From contig NZ_JAMGBC010000001.1 in NCBI RefSeq assembly GCF_023516495.1, forward strand, positions 1,512,501 to 1,576,500: 64,000 nucleotides of DNA. The letters run 5' to 3'. Within the stretch, counting starts at the first letter, position 1. The number at the start of each line of letters is the position of its first letter. Positions 20,500 to 30,864 of the stretch are shown here, piece after piece. The position numbers and the translations under genes were made by a program. The notes under the pieces are model-generated. The model saw only the letters and a list, made by a program, of their open reading frames with translations. It did not search any database and was not told where the DNA came from. This DNA is from Sphingomonas anseongensis. Lineage in GTDB: Bacteria > Pseudomonadota > Alphaproteobacteria > Sphingomonadales > Sphingomonadaceae.

Positions 20500-20941
20500 G
20501 CTCCACGTCATAAGCGGAAACGTGGTTCATCGTGATGAGCCAGCGGCCGTGGAATTTCTTGAACAGGCGAGTGTTGACGCCCTCCGTGACACGCTTTCCG
20601 CGGACGAGCCGGTACTGGCCGACCAGCATTGCCGCATCGGGCGACAGCAGGTCCACCTTTATGTTGTAGAAGTGGAGAGTGCCGCGCCGCTCGGCCGATC
20701 CGCCATAGTCGCGGATGTAATGGTCGAGCGTGCCCTGCCAGCTTTGCTGGAACTTGCCGCCGGAGACGAAGACCACGTCGGGGTTCTTGAAGCCGGCCAT
20801 ATAGCCCTTGAAGTCGCCGCGGTTCCACGCGGACTCCATCCGGCTGATCGTCCTCAGGATGGCCGCCCGGTCGCTGGTCGGAGTCGCGTGAACCGTAGAG
20901 CCGACGGCAAGAAAGGCGAGCAGGGCGAGCAGAAGCTTCAA
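20471..20941 (-). CDS. exported NTF2-like (DUF4440/SnoaL) protein
   Basis: From a TTG at 20941 the protein is 156 residues, with a signal peptide (LKLLLALLAFLAVGSTVHA). The NTF2-like domain has the usual lead ILRTISRMESAWNRGDFKGYMAGF and ends RWLITMNHVSAYDV. The TTG overlaps the phzF stop (TTGA), which is why I prefer it to the longer frame reaching 21013. Such proteins bind small ligands or act as accessory subunits; no substrate is evident. It is the last gene of the pdxH operon. Confidence 0.75.
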   Translation of the reverse strand: MKLLLALLAFLAVGSTVHATPTSDRAAILRTISRMESAWNRGDFKGYMAGFKNPDVVFVSGGKFQQSWQGTLDHYIRDYGGSAERRGTLHFYNIKVDLLSPDAAMLVGQYRLVRGKRVTEGVNTRLFKKFHGRWLITMNHVSAYDVEPSSSAPEAR

Positions 20942-21717
20942 AGCTGAAAATGCCCTTCGATGACGGTGACGCAGTGGCCGCCGAGAATGACTCGCTCGCC
21001 GGCGTCGCGGCAATGAAGGAGACCGCCGCGCTTGCTCGCCTGGAAGGCGGTGAACTCGCGCCGGCCGAGCCGCTTCGCCCAGAACGGGACGAGCGCGGCG
21101 TGCGCGGACCCGGTCACCGGGTCCTCATCTATGCCGTGGTAGGCGGCGAATACCCGGCTGACCACGTCCTGTTCGATACCGGGCGCAGTGACCATCACCA
21201 GCCGATCGAATGCCTTTAGCGCCGCGAAATCGGGTTTCACCGCACGAACCGCGGCCTCATCCGCGAGGAGAATGATCGCGGCATTGTTGCCGCCTTCGCT
21301 CGCGAAACTTTCGCCCGAAACTCCGAGCGCTTCCTGGATTCGGGGGAGTTCGGCCGGCGCGACCTGATAGGCTGGGAGGTCCAGCTCGAGCAGGTCGCCG
21401 TTGCGCCGCGCGACCAGCACGCCGGACTTCGTCGCGAAGCGCACCTTGTCGCCCTTTATCAGCACGTGCCCGGACGCGATCGTCGCGTGGCCGCACAGGT
21501 TCACTTCCGTCGTCGGAGTGAACCAGCGCAGTTCATAGTCCGCCTCGTCGCCGTCGGAGGGCAATGTGAAGGCGGTCTCGCTAAGGTTGTTCTCGGCGGC
21601 GATGCGCTGCATCAGCTCGTCGTCGAGCCAATGGTCGAGCGGCATCACCGCGGCCGGGTTGCCGGTCAGCGGCTGCTCCGCGAACGCATCCACCTGAAAG
21701 AAAGGCAGGGTCATCAT
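20938..21717 (-). CDS. PhzF-family isomerase
   Basis: The 259-residue protein has the PhzF diaminopimelate-epimerase-like double fold. It carries the N-terminal FFQVDAFAEQPLTGNPAAV, the catalytic Glu in NLSETAF (Glu47), LRWFTPTTEVNLCGHATIASG, and DEDPVTGSAH in the second half. PhzF in phenazine producers isomerises a dihydroxyanthranilate. No other phenazine gene is present here, so the role is an unknown isomerisation. The start overlaps the CDF transporter stop by four bases, and the stop overlaps the NTF2-like start. Confidence 0.9.
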   Translation of the reverse strand: MMTLPFFQVDAFAEQPLTGNPAAVMPLDHWLDDELMQRIAAENNLSETAFTLPSDGDEADYELRWFTPTTEVNLCGHATIASGHVLIKGDKVRFATKSGVLVARRNGDLLELDLPAYQVAPAELPRIQEALGVSGESFASEGGNNAAIILLADEAAVRAVKPDFAALKAFDRLVMVTAPGIEQDVVSRVFAAYHGIDEDPVTGSAHAALVPFWAKRLGRREFTAFQASKRGGLLHCRDAGERVILGGHCVTVIEGHFQL

Positions 21718-22673
21718 CGCGGCTGCTCCGTAATGTGCGAGGGAAGCAGCCCCTCGCGGTCGGTGTGCCCTTCAGGATCGAGATGGATCAGGATTTCGGT
21801 CGCCGGGAATTGCTTCTCGAGCTGCTGCTCGATCGCGTCCATTCGGTCGTGCGCTTCCCTCACCGTCCAGTGCGGTGGCACCCAGACGTGGAACTGAACG
21901 AAATGATGAGTTCCGCTCGTCCTCGTTCGAAGGTCGTGAAGCCCCTCCAGCTCCGGATACTTTCTGGCTGCGGCCAGGAATCGTTCGCGCTGCTCGGTGG
22001 GCCATTCGCGGTCCATCAACTGGTCGAGCGCGCGCGAAGACGACTTCCACGCGCCCCACGCGAGCCACAAGGCGATGAGCAGCCCGAACACCGCGTCGGC
22101 GCCGACGATCCCGGCATATTGGTCGAGCACAAGGGCAACGATCACCGACGCGTTGAGCATCAGGTCAGACGCATAATGCAGCCGGTCGGTGGCAATCGCG
22201 ACCGAGCCCGTCCGGCGGACCACGTGGCGCTGGTAGGCGATCAGGGCGAAGGTGAAGAGGATCGCGATCAGCGACACGGCGATGCCGAGCTCCGCGGCGG
22301 CCGTCTCGACTCCGGCGACCAGCCGCTCGATCGACCGCCACCCGATGAACAGCGCCGAGATGCTGATGATGATTACCTGCATCAGAGCCGCAAGCGCCTC
22401 TGCCTTCCCGTGGCCGAAGCGGTGCTCGCGGTCAGCGGGCTGCGCCGCAACGCGAACTCCGAGAAGGACGACGAGACTCGCCACCAGGTCGAGCGTGCTG
22501 TCAGCGAGCGAGCCGAGCATCGCCATCGACGAGGTGCTGTACGCCGCCCAGGATTTCAGGCCGATCAGGAGCACCGCCATTGCGATGCTTGCGAAGGCCG
22601 CACGCGACGCGAGCGCAGCCCGGTCGGCACCGTGGGCCTGTTTGTTAGGTTGGTGGTGGGGAACGTCGCTCAC
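21714..22673 (-). CDS. cation diffusion facilitator, FieF-like
   Basis: The 319-residue transporter has the CDF layout: six membrane helices and a C-terminal cytoplasmic domain. The metal-site motifs are SLADSTLDL in TM2 and HYASDLMLN in TM5, and HRFGHGKAEALAAL lies between helices. These sites use Asp and His as in FieF (Zn/Fe/Cd efflux). It lacks the His-rich loop seen in the second CDF protein of this window (25693). It overlaps both pdxH and phzF by four bases, so it is expressed with them. Confidence 0.92.
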   Translation of the reverse strand: MSDVPHHQPNKQAHGADRAALASRAAFASIAMAVLLIGLKSWAAYSTSSMAMLGSLADSTLDLVASLVVLLGVRVAAQPADREHRFGHGKAEALAALMQVIIISISALFIGWRSIERLVAGVETAAAELGIAVSLIAILFTFALIAYQRHVVRRTGSVAIATDRLHYASDLMLNASVIVALVLDQYAGIVGADAVFGLLIALWLAWGAWKSSSRALDQLMDREWPTEQRERFLAAARKYPELEGLHDLRTRTSGTHHFVQFHVWVPPHWTVREAHDRMDAIEQQLEKQFPATEILIHLDPEGHTDREGLLPSHITEQPR

Positions 22674-23254
22674 GGGTAGAGGAGGCCTTGCGTCCAGCCG
22701 CCGCCGCTACGCGTGAACACGCGCCGCTCGTGAAGACGGTGGGGCATGTCGGTCCAGAACTCGAAATGCTCGGGCACGACCCGAAATCCGGACCAATAAG
22801 GCGGGCGCGGGACCTCTTGTCCCTCGAACTTGTGCTTCATCTCCTCGTAGCGCGCCTCGAACGTCGCCCGGTCCGGCAGAGGCCGCGACTGGTCCGAAGC
22901 CCAGGCGCCTAGCTGCGAGTACCGCGATCGGGTGGCGAAGTAAGCATCGGCCTCCTCGACTCCCACTTCTTGCGCGTTTCCCTCGATCCGCACCTGCCGG
23001 CGAAGCGACTTCCAGTGGAATAACAGCGCGAGGTTCGGATTGGCGGCGATCTCCTCGCCTTTTCGGCTGGCGTAATTGGTGAAGAAGACGAAGCCGTCCG
23101 GACCGTGGCTCTTCAGCAGCACCATCCGCACCGAAGGCTGCCCGTCCGGCGTCGAAGTCGCGACCGCCATGGCTTCGGGAAGCTCGGGCTCGCTCGACCG
23201 CGCCTCGTCGAACCAGCTGTCGAACAGCGCCAGTGGATCGTTCGCTTCGGCCAT
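22670..23254 (-). CDS. pdxH: pyridoxamine 5'-phosphate oxidase
   Basis: PdxH is an FMN enzyme that makes pyridoxal 5'-phosphate from PNP or PMP. The 194-residue protein shows the family signatures SVRMVLLKSHGPDGFVFFTNY, KGEEIAANPNLALLFHWKSL, the R-Q-V-R-I-E-G strand, RSRYSQLGAWASDQS and the C-terminal FEFWTDMPHRLHERRVF. It is the first gene of the pdxH-CDF-phzF-NTF2 operon and divergent from the TonB-dependent receptor gene. Confidence 0.95.
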   Translation of the reverse strand: MAEANDPLALFDSWFDEARSSEPELPEAMAVATSTPDGQPSVRMVLLKSHGPDGFVFFTNYASRKGEEIAANPNLALLFHWKSLRRQVRIEGNAQEVGVEEADAYFATRSRYSQLGAWASDQSRPLPDRATFEARYEEMKHKFEGQEVPRPPYWSGFRVVPEHFEFWTDMPHRLHERRVFTRSGGGWTQGLLYP

Positions 23255-23353
23255 TCCGGGGCCTTATCCGGCGCGGCGCTTCAGCCGCAAGCCCGCAGCG
23301 GTTCGGCGAACTGAAAGCTCCGTTTGCCGAATAGGCCGCCGCGTTGCTTGTTA

Positions 23354-23373
23354 CGATGTATCATTCTTTGTAA
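23354..23373. promoter_or_regulatory. AT-rich motif upstream of the receptor gene (possible metal-regulator site)
   Basis: A sequence starting CGATGTAT and ending TTCTTTGTAA lies 41 bp before the receptor start. A closely similar sequence occurs upstream of the CDF gene at 25623. The shared pattern is CGATG, TAT, AT, TTCT, GTAA. It resembles half of a Zur-type box but is not a clean match. Shared regulation of the two genes is inference. Confidence 0.35.
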
Positions 23374-23414
23374 GCGCGGCGCGCCTCATCAAATTCGTTC
23401 GGGGATTCCACTCC

Positions 23415-25601
23415 ATGACGCGCTACTTGCTTGCGACTGCCGCAGCGATTGCCTTTACCTCCGCCCCAGCCTGGGCCGCGGACGCTCCGACAGCCAAAAG
23501 CACGACCGACACGGCGAGCACCGGAGGAGCAGCGGCCGCCGAGTCCCCGACGCCGGGTTCGGCGCAAGGCGCTCACCCCGATACGGACCAGGCGATTGTC
23601 GTTACTGGGGTTCGTCGTACCGCCGGCGACGTGCTCGGCTCTGTATCGATCCTCGACGAGGAGAAGCTGACGAACGAGGTGCGGCCGAGCATCGGCGAGA
23701 CCCTGGCGTCGCAACCCGGAGTCACAGCTTCGAGCTTCGGCCCGACCGCGTCGCGCCCGATCCTGCGCGGCCTTTCCGGCGAGCGGGTCCGGATTCTCGT
23801 CGACGGGATCGGAAGCCTCGACTTGTCCGCGTCGGACCCGGACCATGCGGTGGCGATCAACCCTTTGACGGCCGAGCGCATCGAAGTGCTCCGCGGACCC
23901 TCCGCTTTGCTGTTCGGCTCCTCGGCAATCGGCGGCGTGGTCAACGTTATCGATACCCGGATCCCGCGATCCGTGCCAACCGGGCCGGTGAAGGTAGACG
24001 CGCTCGCCTCCTACGGGAGTGCCGCCGACGAGCGCTCCGGTACCGCGTCGGTCGACGTCCCGCTCGGCGGGCATTTCGTCGCCCACGCCGACGGTTCCTA
24101 TTCCAAGTTCGACGACCTCGAGATCGGGGGCTTCGTTTTGTCGAAACCGCTTCGCGAGCAGGCTGCGGCGAGCCCTGACCCGGAGATTCGCGAGCTCGCC
24201 GACCTCAAGGGCAAACTCCCGAACACGGCCGGTCGGATCGACGACATCGCCGGCGGCCTCGCCTATGTGGACGGAGCGCTCAACATCGGCGTCTCCTACA
24301 ATCACCACGACGCGAAATACGGCGTGCCGATCCGCTTCTCGCTCGATCCGTCGATCGAGCCCGAAGTGCCGACTATCGACGCTCATCAAGACCGGGTTGA
24401 CGCCCGAGTGAACGTTCCGATCGGCGGCTTCTTCAACGCGTTCGAGTTCCGCGGCGGAGCCTCAAAATACCGTCACAACGAGATCGAGGAGGACGGTGAG
24501 ATCGGCTCCCGTTTCTTCAGCAACGGCCAGGAGATGCGTGCGGACTTGGTCCAGAGCGCTCGCGGCGGATGGGGCGGCACGACCGGCGTTCAGTTTCTCC
24601 ACCAGGACGCGCGAATCCGCGGCGACGAGAAATATCTGCCGGACAGCGACAACCGGCAGTTCGGGTTGTTCACGCTGCAATCGATCGTCCGCGGACCCAT
24701 ACGTTTCGAGGCCGGCGCCCGCATAGAGTTCAGCCGCCTGGAGGCGGACGAGGACGAGGTCATCGCCGAGATCGGCGAGGAGCTCGAAGGCGAGATGGAG
24801 GATGTTCCGGAGATCGGCGAAGAGCCTATCTCGCGCTCCTTCACCGCCGTGTCGCTCTCCGCCGGCGCCAATTACGAGATCGCGCCGGGCTGGCGCGCCG
24901 GCCTCTCGCTCGCGCACAGCGAGCGGGCACCATCGATCGATGAGATGTTCTCGCTCGGGCCGCACGGCGGAAGCCAGCAGTTCCTGATCGGCAACCCCGA
25001 CCTGAGCAAGGAGCGGAGCAACTCGATCGAGCTGAGCGTGCACCGCACAAACGGGCCACTGCATGTCCAGGGCAGCGTCTACTATAGCCGCTTCGGAAGC
25101 TTCATCTATCAGGCTCCGACCGACGAGATGGAGGACCGGCTGCCCGTCTACGAATATCGCCAGGGCAAGGCCGACTATTACGGCTTCGAGCTGGAGAGTG
25201 ACGCAAAGTTCGGCAACGCCTTCGGAGTCGACTGGGGCGGCGAGCTGGTGACGGACGCCGTTCGGGCGAAGATCAGGGGCTTTGGCGATGCCCCGCTGAT
25301 CCCGCCCTTCCGAGTTCTCGGCGCGCTGACCGGCTCACGAGGCCAGATCGACGGCCGGCTGGAGGTGGAGCATGCTTTCGGTCAGCACCGTACCGCGCCC
25401 AACGAAACGCCGACCCCCGGGTTCACCTTGGTCAACGCGTCGGTCGATTGGCACCCGTTCGCGGCCAACCCGGAGCTGTCGCTATCGCTCCAGGCCAACA
25501 ACCTGTTCGACGTCGATGCGCGGCGCTCGACAAGCGTGCTCAAGGATTTCGCCCCGCTCGCGGGCCGCGACATCCGCCTGACCGCGCGAATGAAATTCTA
25601 G
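23415..25601 (+). CDS. TonB-dependent receptor, ZnuD-like
   Basis: The 728-residue outer-membrane receptor has a signal peptide (to about residue 21) and an Ala/Thr-rich linker. The TonB-box region AIVVTGVRR leads into the plug (LRGLSGERVRILVDGIGSLD, EVLRGPSALLFGSSAIGGVVN) and a barrel ending in the C-terminal aromatic residue (RLTARMKF). Around residues 440-475 lies a very acidic loop rich in Asp and Glu, suited to metal binding. Overall it resembles ZnuD-type zinc receptors. The next gene is a His-rich metal exporter, which supports a metal role. The ATG at 23415 gives a clean signal peptide; the frame is open upstream into pdxH antisense. Confidence 0.88.
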   Translation: MTRYLLATAAAIAFTSAPAWAADAPTAKSTTDTASTGGAAAAESPTPGSAQGAHPDTDQAIVVTGVRRTAGDVLGSVSILDEEKLTNEVRPSIGETLASQPGVTASSFGPTASRPILRGLSGERVRILVDGIGSLDLSASDPDHAVAINPLTAERIEVLRGPSALLFGSSAIGGVVNVIDTRIPRSVPTGPVKVDALASYGSAADERSGTASVDVPLGGHFVAHADGSYSKFDDLEIGGFVLSKPLREQAAASPDPEIRELADLKGKLPNTAGRIDDIAGGLAYVDGALNIGVSYNHHDAKYGVPIRFSLDPSIEPEVPTIDAHQDRVDARVNVPIGGFFNAFEFRGGASKYRHNEIEEDGEIGSRFFSNGQEMRADLVQSARGGWGGTTGVQFLHQDARIRGDEKYLPDSDNRQFGLFTLQSIVRGPIRFEAGARIEFSRLEADEDEVIAEIGEELEGEMEDVPEIGEEPISRSFTAVSLSAGANYEIAPGWRAGLSLAHSERAPSIDEMFSLGPHGGSQQFLIGNPDLSKERSNSIELSVHRTNGPLHVQGSVYYSRFGSFIYQAPTDEMEDRLPVYEYRQGKADYYGFELESDAKFGNAFGVDWGGELVTDAVRAKIRGFGDAPLIPPFRVLGALTGSRGQIDGRLEVEHAFGQHRTAPNETPTPGFTLVNASVDWHPFAANPELSLSLQANNLFDVDARRSTSVLKDFAPLAGRDIRLTARMKF

Positions 25602-25622
25602 CTAGACCGGCGCGTTATCCCG

Positions 25623-25645
25623 CGATGATATAATATTTCTAGTAA
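25623..25645. promoter_or_regulatory. AT-rich motif upstream of the CDF gene (possible metal-regulator site)
   Basis: CGATGATATAATATTTCT followed by AGTAA lies about 50 bp before the CDF start. It matches the motif upstream of the receptor gene. The piece ATGATATAATAT resembles one half of the enterobacterial Zur box. It sits in the only AT-rich stretch of this interval. Confidence 0.35.
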
Positions 25646-25692
25646 AGTCATTGACTTAGCAACCAAGGCCTCGTTACGGCCGAGTAAAGTCC

Positions 25693-26619
25693 ATGGCATC
25701 CCACAGTCAATCAACGCCTCACGAACACGGCCATGGCCATTCGCACGCGCCGAACGATTTCGGGCGGGCGTTCCTGATCGGCACGACTCTCAACCTCACT
25801 TTCGTGGTCGTCGAAACCGTCTTCGGCTTTATCGCGAATTCGACGGCCCTGCTGGCCGATGCAGGCCACAATCTGTCGGATGTCCTGGGGCTGCTGATTG
25901 CGTGGGGCGGCGCCGTGATGGTCCGGCGGCGACCGAGTTCGCGCTTCTCTTATGGGCTGAAGAAGACGTCCATCCTCGCCGCCCTGATCAATGCCCTGGT
26001 CCTTCTCGTTGCGGTCGGTGCGATTGCCGCCGAGGCCATCCGCCGACTGCGGATTCCCGAAACTGCCGACGGGTTTGTGGTCATGCAGGTCGCGGTAGTC
26101 GGCGTCGCAGTCAACGGCGTGACCGCCTGGCTGTTCGCCAGGGGCCGGGAAAAGGACATCAACATACGCGGCGCCTATTTGCACATGATGGCCGACGCGG
26201 CCGTGTCGGCCGCGGTCGTTCTCGCCGGACTGCTGATCTACCTCACCGGCGAAAGGTGGATCGACCCGGTCGTCAGCCTTGCCGTTGCCGCCGTCATCCT
26301 GTGGGGCACATGGAGCCTTCTCACCGAATCGCTGTTCATGACCCTGGCCGGAGTGCCCAAAGGGATAAACCCCGAGCATGTTTCGAAAGCCCTTGCCGAG
26401 CTTCCCGGAGTCGAGGGGACCCACCATCTCCATATCTGGCCGCTCAGCACCACCGAGACCGCGCTGACAGTGCACCTCGTTGTCGCTGACGAAGTGGATC
26501 GGGACAGGATCCTGCGACAGGCGAATGCCTACGTGCACGAGCTGTTCGGAATCAGCCACTCGACAATCCAGGTCGAGCATCGGGACGAGGCCGATCACGC
26601 GGGCCGGGATTGTTGCTAG
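25693..26619 (+). CDS. cation diffusion facilitator, CzcD/ZitB-like
   Basis: The 308-residue transporter starts with a His-rich tail (HEHGHGHSHAP, about residues 10-20). Six membrane helices follow, with the zinc site motifs LLADAGHNLSD in TM2 and HMMADAAVSA in TM5, and then a C-terminal cytoplasmic domain containing EGTHHLHIWPLS. This pattern is the Zn/Co/Cd exporter class. It lies 91 bp after the ZnuD-like receptor on the same strand, and the two share an upstream motif. Confidence 0.93.
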   Translation: MASHSQSTPHEHGHGHSHAPNDFGRAFLIGTTLNLTFVVVETVFGFIANSTALLADAGHNLSDVLGLLIAWGGAVMVRRRPSSRFSYGLKKTSILAALINALVLLVAVGAIAAEAIRRLRIPETADGFVVMQVAVVGVAVNGVTAWLFARGREKDINIRGAYLHMMADAAVSAAVVLAGLLIYLTGERWIDPVVSLAVAAVILWGTWSLLTESLFMTLAGVPKGINPEHVSKALAELPGVEGTHHLHIWPLSTTETALTVHLVVADEVDRDRILRQANAYVHELFGISHSTIQVEHRDEADHAGRDCC

Positions 26620-26635
26620 TTAGCCGGACATAAAA

Positions 26636-26668
26636 GAGGCGGCCCGGGGGCTGAGCCCGAGCCGCCTC
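26636..26668 (-). terminator. terminator of the psp operon
   Basis: A stem of GAGGCGGC with GCCGCCTC, extended inside by CGGG with CCCG, is followed on the minus strand by UUUUA (AAAA at 26632-26635). It terminates the minus-strand psp genes and probably also stops plus-strand transcripts leaving the CDF gene. Confidence 0.72.
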
Positions 26669-26719
26669 GCGCGCCGCGTCTCTTGGGGAGGAATAACGCG
26701 GGCTGGGGAGCGTGTTTTC

Positions 26720-26953
26720 CTAGAGGTCTATTCCGGCTGCGATGGCTTCCAGCTTGCGGACCCGCTCCCTGAGGTCCGCCAGCTCGATCCGGTTGCCCGC
26801 GGGGGGAAGATGTCCGTCCGCGAACGAGTGAGTCAGTTCGAGCCGCTTGAGCTCCAGCCAGGCATTCCATCCCTTGAGGCCTGCCAGTGCGGCCGTACCC
26901 AGGGCTGCAAGAACGGTTCCGGCAACCAGTCCAATCGAAAGAGGGTCCATCAC
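26720..26953 (-). CDS. small PspB-like membrane protein in the psp operon
   Basis: The 77-residue protein has one N-terminal membrane helix (GLVAGTVLAALGTAALAGLKGW) followed by a charged helical tail with a heptad-like end (IELADLRERVRKLEAIAAGI). This is the size and layout of PspB, an inner-membrane partner of PspC, though the sequence itself is not diagnostic. The start overlaps the pspC stop by four bases. PspB comes before PspC in E. coli, so the order is reversed here. Confidence 0.65.
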   Translation of the reverse strand: MMDPLSIGLVAGTVLAALGTAALAGLKGWNAWLELKRLELTHSFADGHLPPAGNRIELADLRERVRKLEAIAAGIDL

Positions 26954-27345
26954 TTGTCCTCCCGCAGCGCTTCGATCTCGCGCGCAAGATCATTGTTGGG
27001 TTTGGAAATATGGTCCTCGATCGCCATCAGGCGGCGGTCGATGGGGTCCAGCTCGGTCCGCATCGCGTGCACCGACGGGCGCACCTTCGTTGCGAAATCC
27101 ATCTTGTCGTAGTCGCTGACGCGCGGGCCTTCGTTCATCAGCCGGCGCTTCTGCACCGCGAACCAGATTCCGAGGCCGGCGTAGAGCGCGAGGGTCAGCT
27201 TGAAGCTGATGATCAGCGCCGCGGCGACGAATGCGACCCGAAGGAAGGTGGGGTCGACCCCGAACTGCTCGCCAAGCTTTGAGCAGACACCGACGAGCTT
27301 CGAGTCCCGGCGGTTGAGCGAGTAACGATATGTCTTGCGAGCCAT
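26950..27345 (-). CDS. pspC: PspC-domain protein
   Basis: The 131-residue protein starts with the PspC signature: a basic lead, SKLVGVCSKLGEQFGVDPTFLRVAFV, then a membrane helix (ALIISFKLTLALYAGLGIWFAV). A cytoplasmic helical tail of about 60 residues follows. PspC senses inner-membrane stress and recruits PspA. It lies 16 bp downstream of pspA and overlaps the PspB-like gene. Confidence 0.9.
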   Translation of the reverse strand: MARKTYRYSLNRRDSKLVGVCSKLGEQFGVDPTFLRVAFVAAALIISFKLTLALYAGLGIWFAVQKRRLMNEGPRVSDYDKMDFATKVRPSVHAMRTELDPIDRRLMAIEDHISKPNNDLAREIEALREDK

Positions 27346-27361
27346 CTTCAGTCCCCCTTCC

Positions 27362-28141
27362 TCAGTTCTTCCTGGCCGCGAGCGCGGCCTTCATCTCTTC
27401 GAGCTCGGCATCGACCTTCTCGGCCGACCTGAGCTCGGCGATCTCTTCCTCGAGGCTCTTCGGGCCGGTGAGGCCAAGCGCCTCGGCGCGTCCTTCGGCG
27501 AAGTCTGCGCGGCGCTCGAGGATCTCGAACTTGCTGAACGCATCCTCCGTCCGGCTTCCGTGCAGAAGCTCGCGGGCCTTTGCCCGGGTCACTGCGCTTT
27601 CCAGCCGGTGCTGGATCGAATTCTGCCTCGAGCGGGCTTCGCGAAGCTTCGCCTGGAGCCGGGCGATGTCCGCCTCATAGCTGCGGAGCACCTGTTCGAT
27701 CTCGGCGATCTCCTCGGCCAGGCCCTCGGCCATGTCGGCGGCATTCTGCCGCTCGGTGAGGGCGGCCTTGGCCAGGTCCTCGCGGCCCTTGCTGAGCGCC
27801 AGCTCCGCCTTCTCGGTCCAGTTCGCCTGGATTTCGAAAAGCTTCTGCTGCGACCGCCGCATTTCCTTCATGTCGGCGATCGACCGGGCCGCTGTCGCCC
27901 GAACCTCGACCAGAGTCTCTTCCATCTCCATGATGATCATTCGGATCATCCGGGCCGGGTCTTCCGCCCGGTCGAGAAGCTCGGTCATGTTCGCCGCGAA
28001 GATGTCGCGAGCGCGGCTGAACACTGGGCCGCTGAGCCAGCTAGCAACCGGAGCCATCCGCGTTGTTGCGGTTTCGGGCTCAGTCACCAGCACCGGAGTG
28101 CGGACCGGAACCTTCGCTTCGAGGATTTCGAGCTCAGGCAT
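27362..28141 (-). CDS. pspA: phage shock protein A (PspA/IM30 family)
   Basis: PspA binds stressed inner membranes through an amphipathic N-terminal helix and assembles into coiled-coil polymers. The protein is long-helical throughout, with the family lead FSRARDIFAANMTELLDRAEDPARMIRMIIMEMEETLVEVRA in outline and Glu/Arg-rich coiled coil to the end. From the ATG at 28141 it is 259 residues, with about 40 extra residues before the canonical start of the family. An ATG at 28057 or a GTG just before FSRAR would shorten it, and none of the three has a clear ribosome-binding site. The start overlaps the small leader gene by 8 bp, suggesting coupling. Confidence 0.9.
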   Translation of the reverse strand: MPELEILEAKVPVRTPVLVTEPETATTRMAPVASWLSGPVFSRARDIFAANMTELLDRAEDPARMIRMIIMEMEETLVEVRATAARSIADMKEMRRSQQKLFEIQANWTEKAELALSKGREDLAKAALTERQNAADMAEGLAEEIAEIEQVLRSYEADIARLQAKLREARSRQNSIQHRLESAVTRAKARELLHGSRTEDAFSKFEILERRADFAEGRAEALGLTGPKSLEEEIAELRSAEKVDAELEEMKAALAARKN

Positions 28142-28271
28142 TGATCGAGGACTGCGTCTGGGCAACGGCGACATGCGCCGGAGCGATCGCCGAACCAACC
28201 GCGACCGAGCTCATCAAAAGCGCGCCGAGGGCGGCGATGAGGGTCCGAGTGATGGTCGTCTGACCGGACAT
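28134..28271 (-). CDS. small hydrophobic leader protein of the psp operon
   Basis: A 45-residue protein starts at an ATG at 28271 behind a strong AAGGGAGA ribosome-binding site. It consists of a basic lead and one hydrophobic helix (TLIAALGALLMSSVAVGSAIAPAHV), like a signal peptide or single-pass membrane peptide, and ends TQSSINA. Its stop lies 8 bp inside pspA. It is the first gene after the sigma-54 promoter candidate. It could be PspD-like or a translational leader; neither is shown. Confidence 0.68.
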   Translation of the reverse strand: MSGQTTITRTLIAALGALLMSSVAVGSAIAPAHVAVAQTQSSINA

Positions 28272-28330
28272 TTCTAATCTCCCTTTTTTCGGGCCTGCTG
28301 GTTTGCTTGCGGGCCGATGAACATTGCTAT

Positions 28331-28346
28331 TCAAGGGCCGTGCCAA
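28331..28346 (-). promoter_or_regulatory. sigma-54 promoter candidate for the psp operon
   Basis: On the minus strand TTGGCACGGCCCTTGA matches the -24/-12 consensus TGGCACN5TTGC except for the last base (A for C). The GG and the GA are separated by exactly 10 bp. Transcription would begin about 50 bp before the small leader ORF. In enterobacteria psp operons are sigma-54 dependent, driven by PspF, which supports the call. No pspF gene is in the window. Confidence 0.65.
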
Positions 28347-28690
28347 ACCAGCAAAACCGCCAAAAATTGTTTGGCCGATCGATTGGCGAGGGGAGAAGTG
28401 GGATGATGCGCCACGCCGCCTTGGCGCAATTTCCCAACTGCGATGGAACCGTGCCCAACCGCCGGCGCTTGGAGCCACAGGCCAATTCAGAAAGGCACGG
28501 TTATGTTGGGTAAAATTGCAGGAGCGCTACTCGGCAAGCGCATTGCCGGCCGCCAGTCGGGCGCGAAGGGCGCGATCCTCGGATACGGAGCCGCGGCTCT
28601 CGCCCGCCGGAGCGTTCCGGCGCTCGCCGCAGTCGCTTTAGCCGGCTGGGCTTTCAAAAAGGTCCGTGAGCGACGCCAGCATGAGCCGGC

Positions 28691-30863
<2,173 letters not shown>

Positions 30864-30864
<1 letters not shown>

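Noticed and set aside
20938-21717. Phenazine biosynthesis locus suggested by the phzF homologue
   Set aside because: No other phz genes are nearby; isolated PhzF-family proteins are common and are not linked to phenazines.
28443-28502. EcfG-type promoter upstream of the small gene at 28503
   Set aside because: GGAAC is present, but the -10 at the right distance reads CGCT instead of CGTT and the start site spacing is poor.
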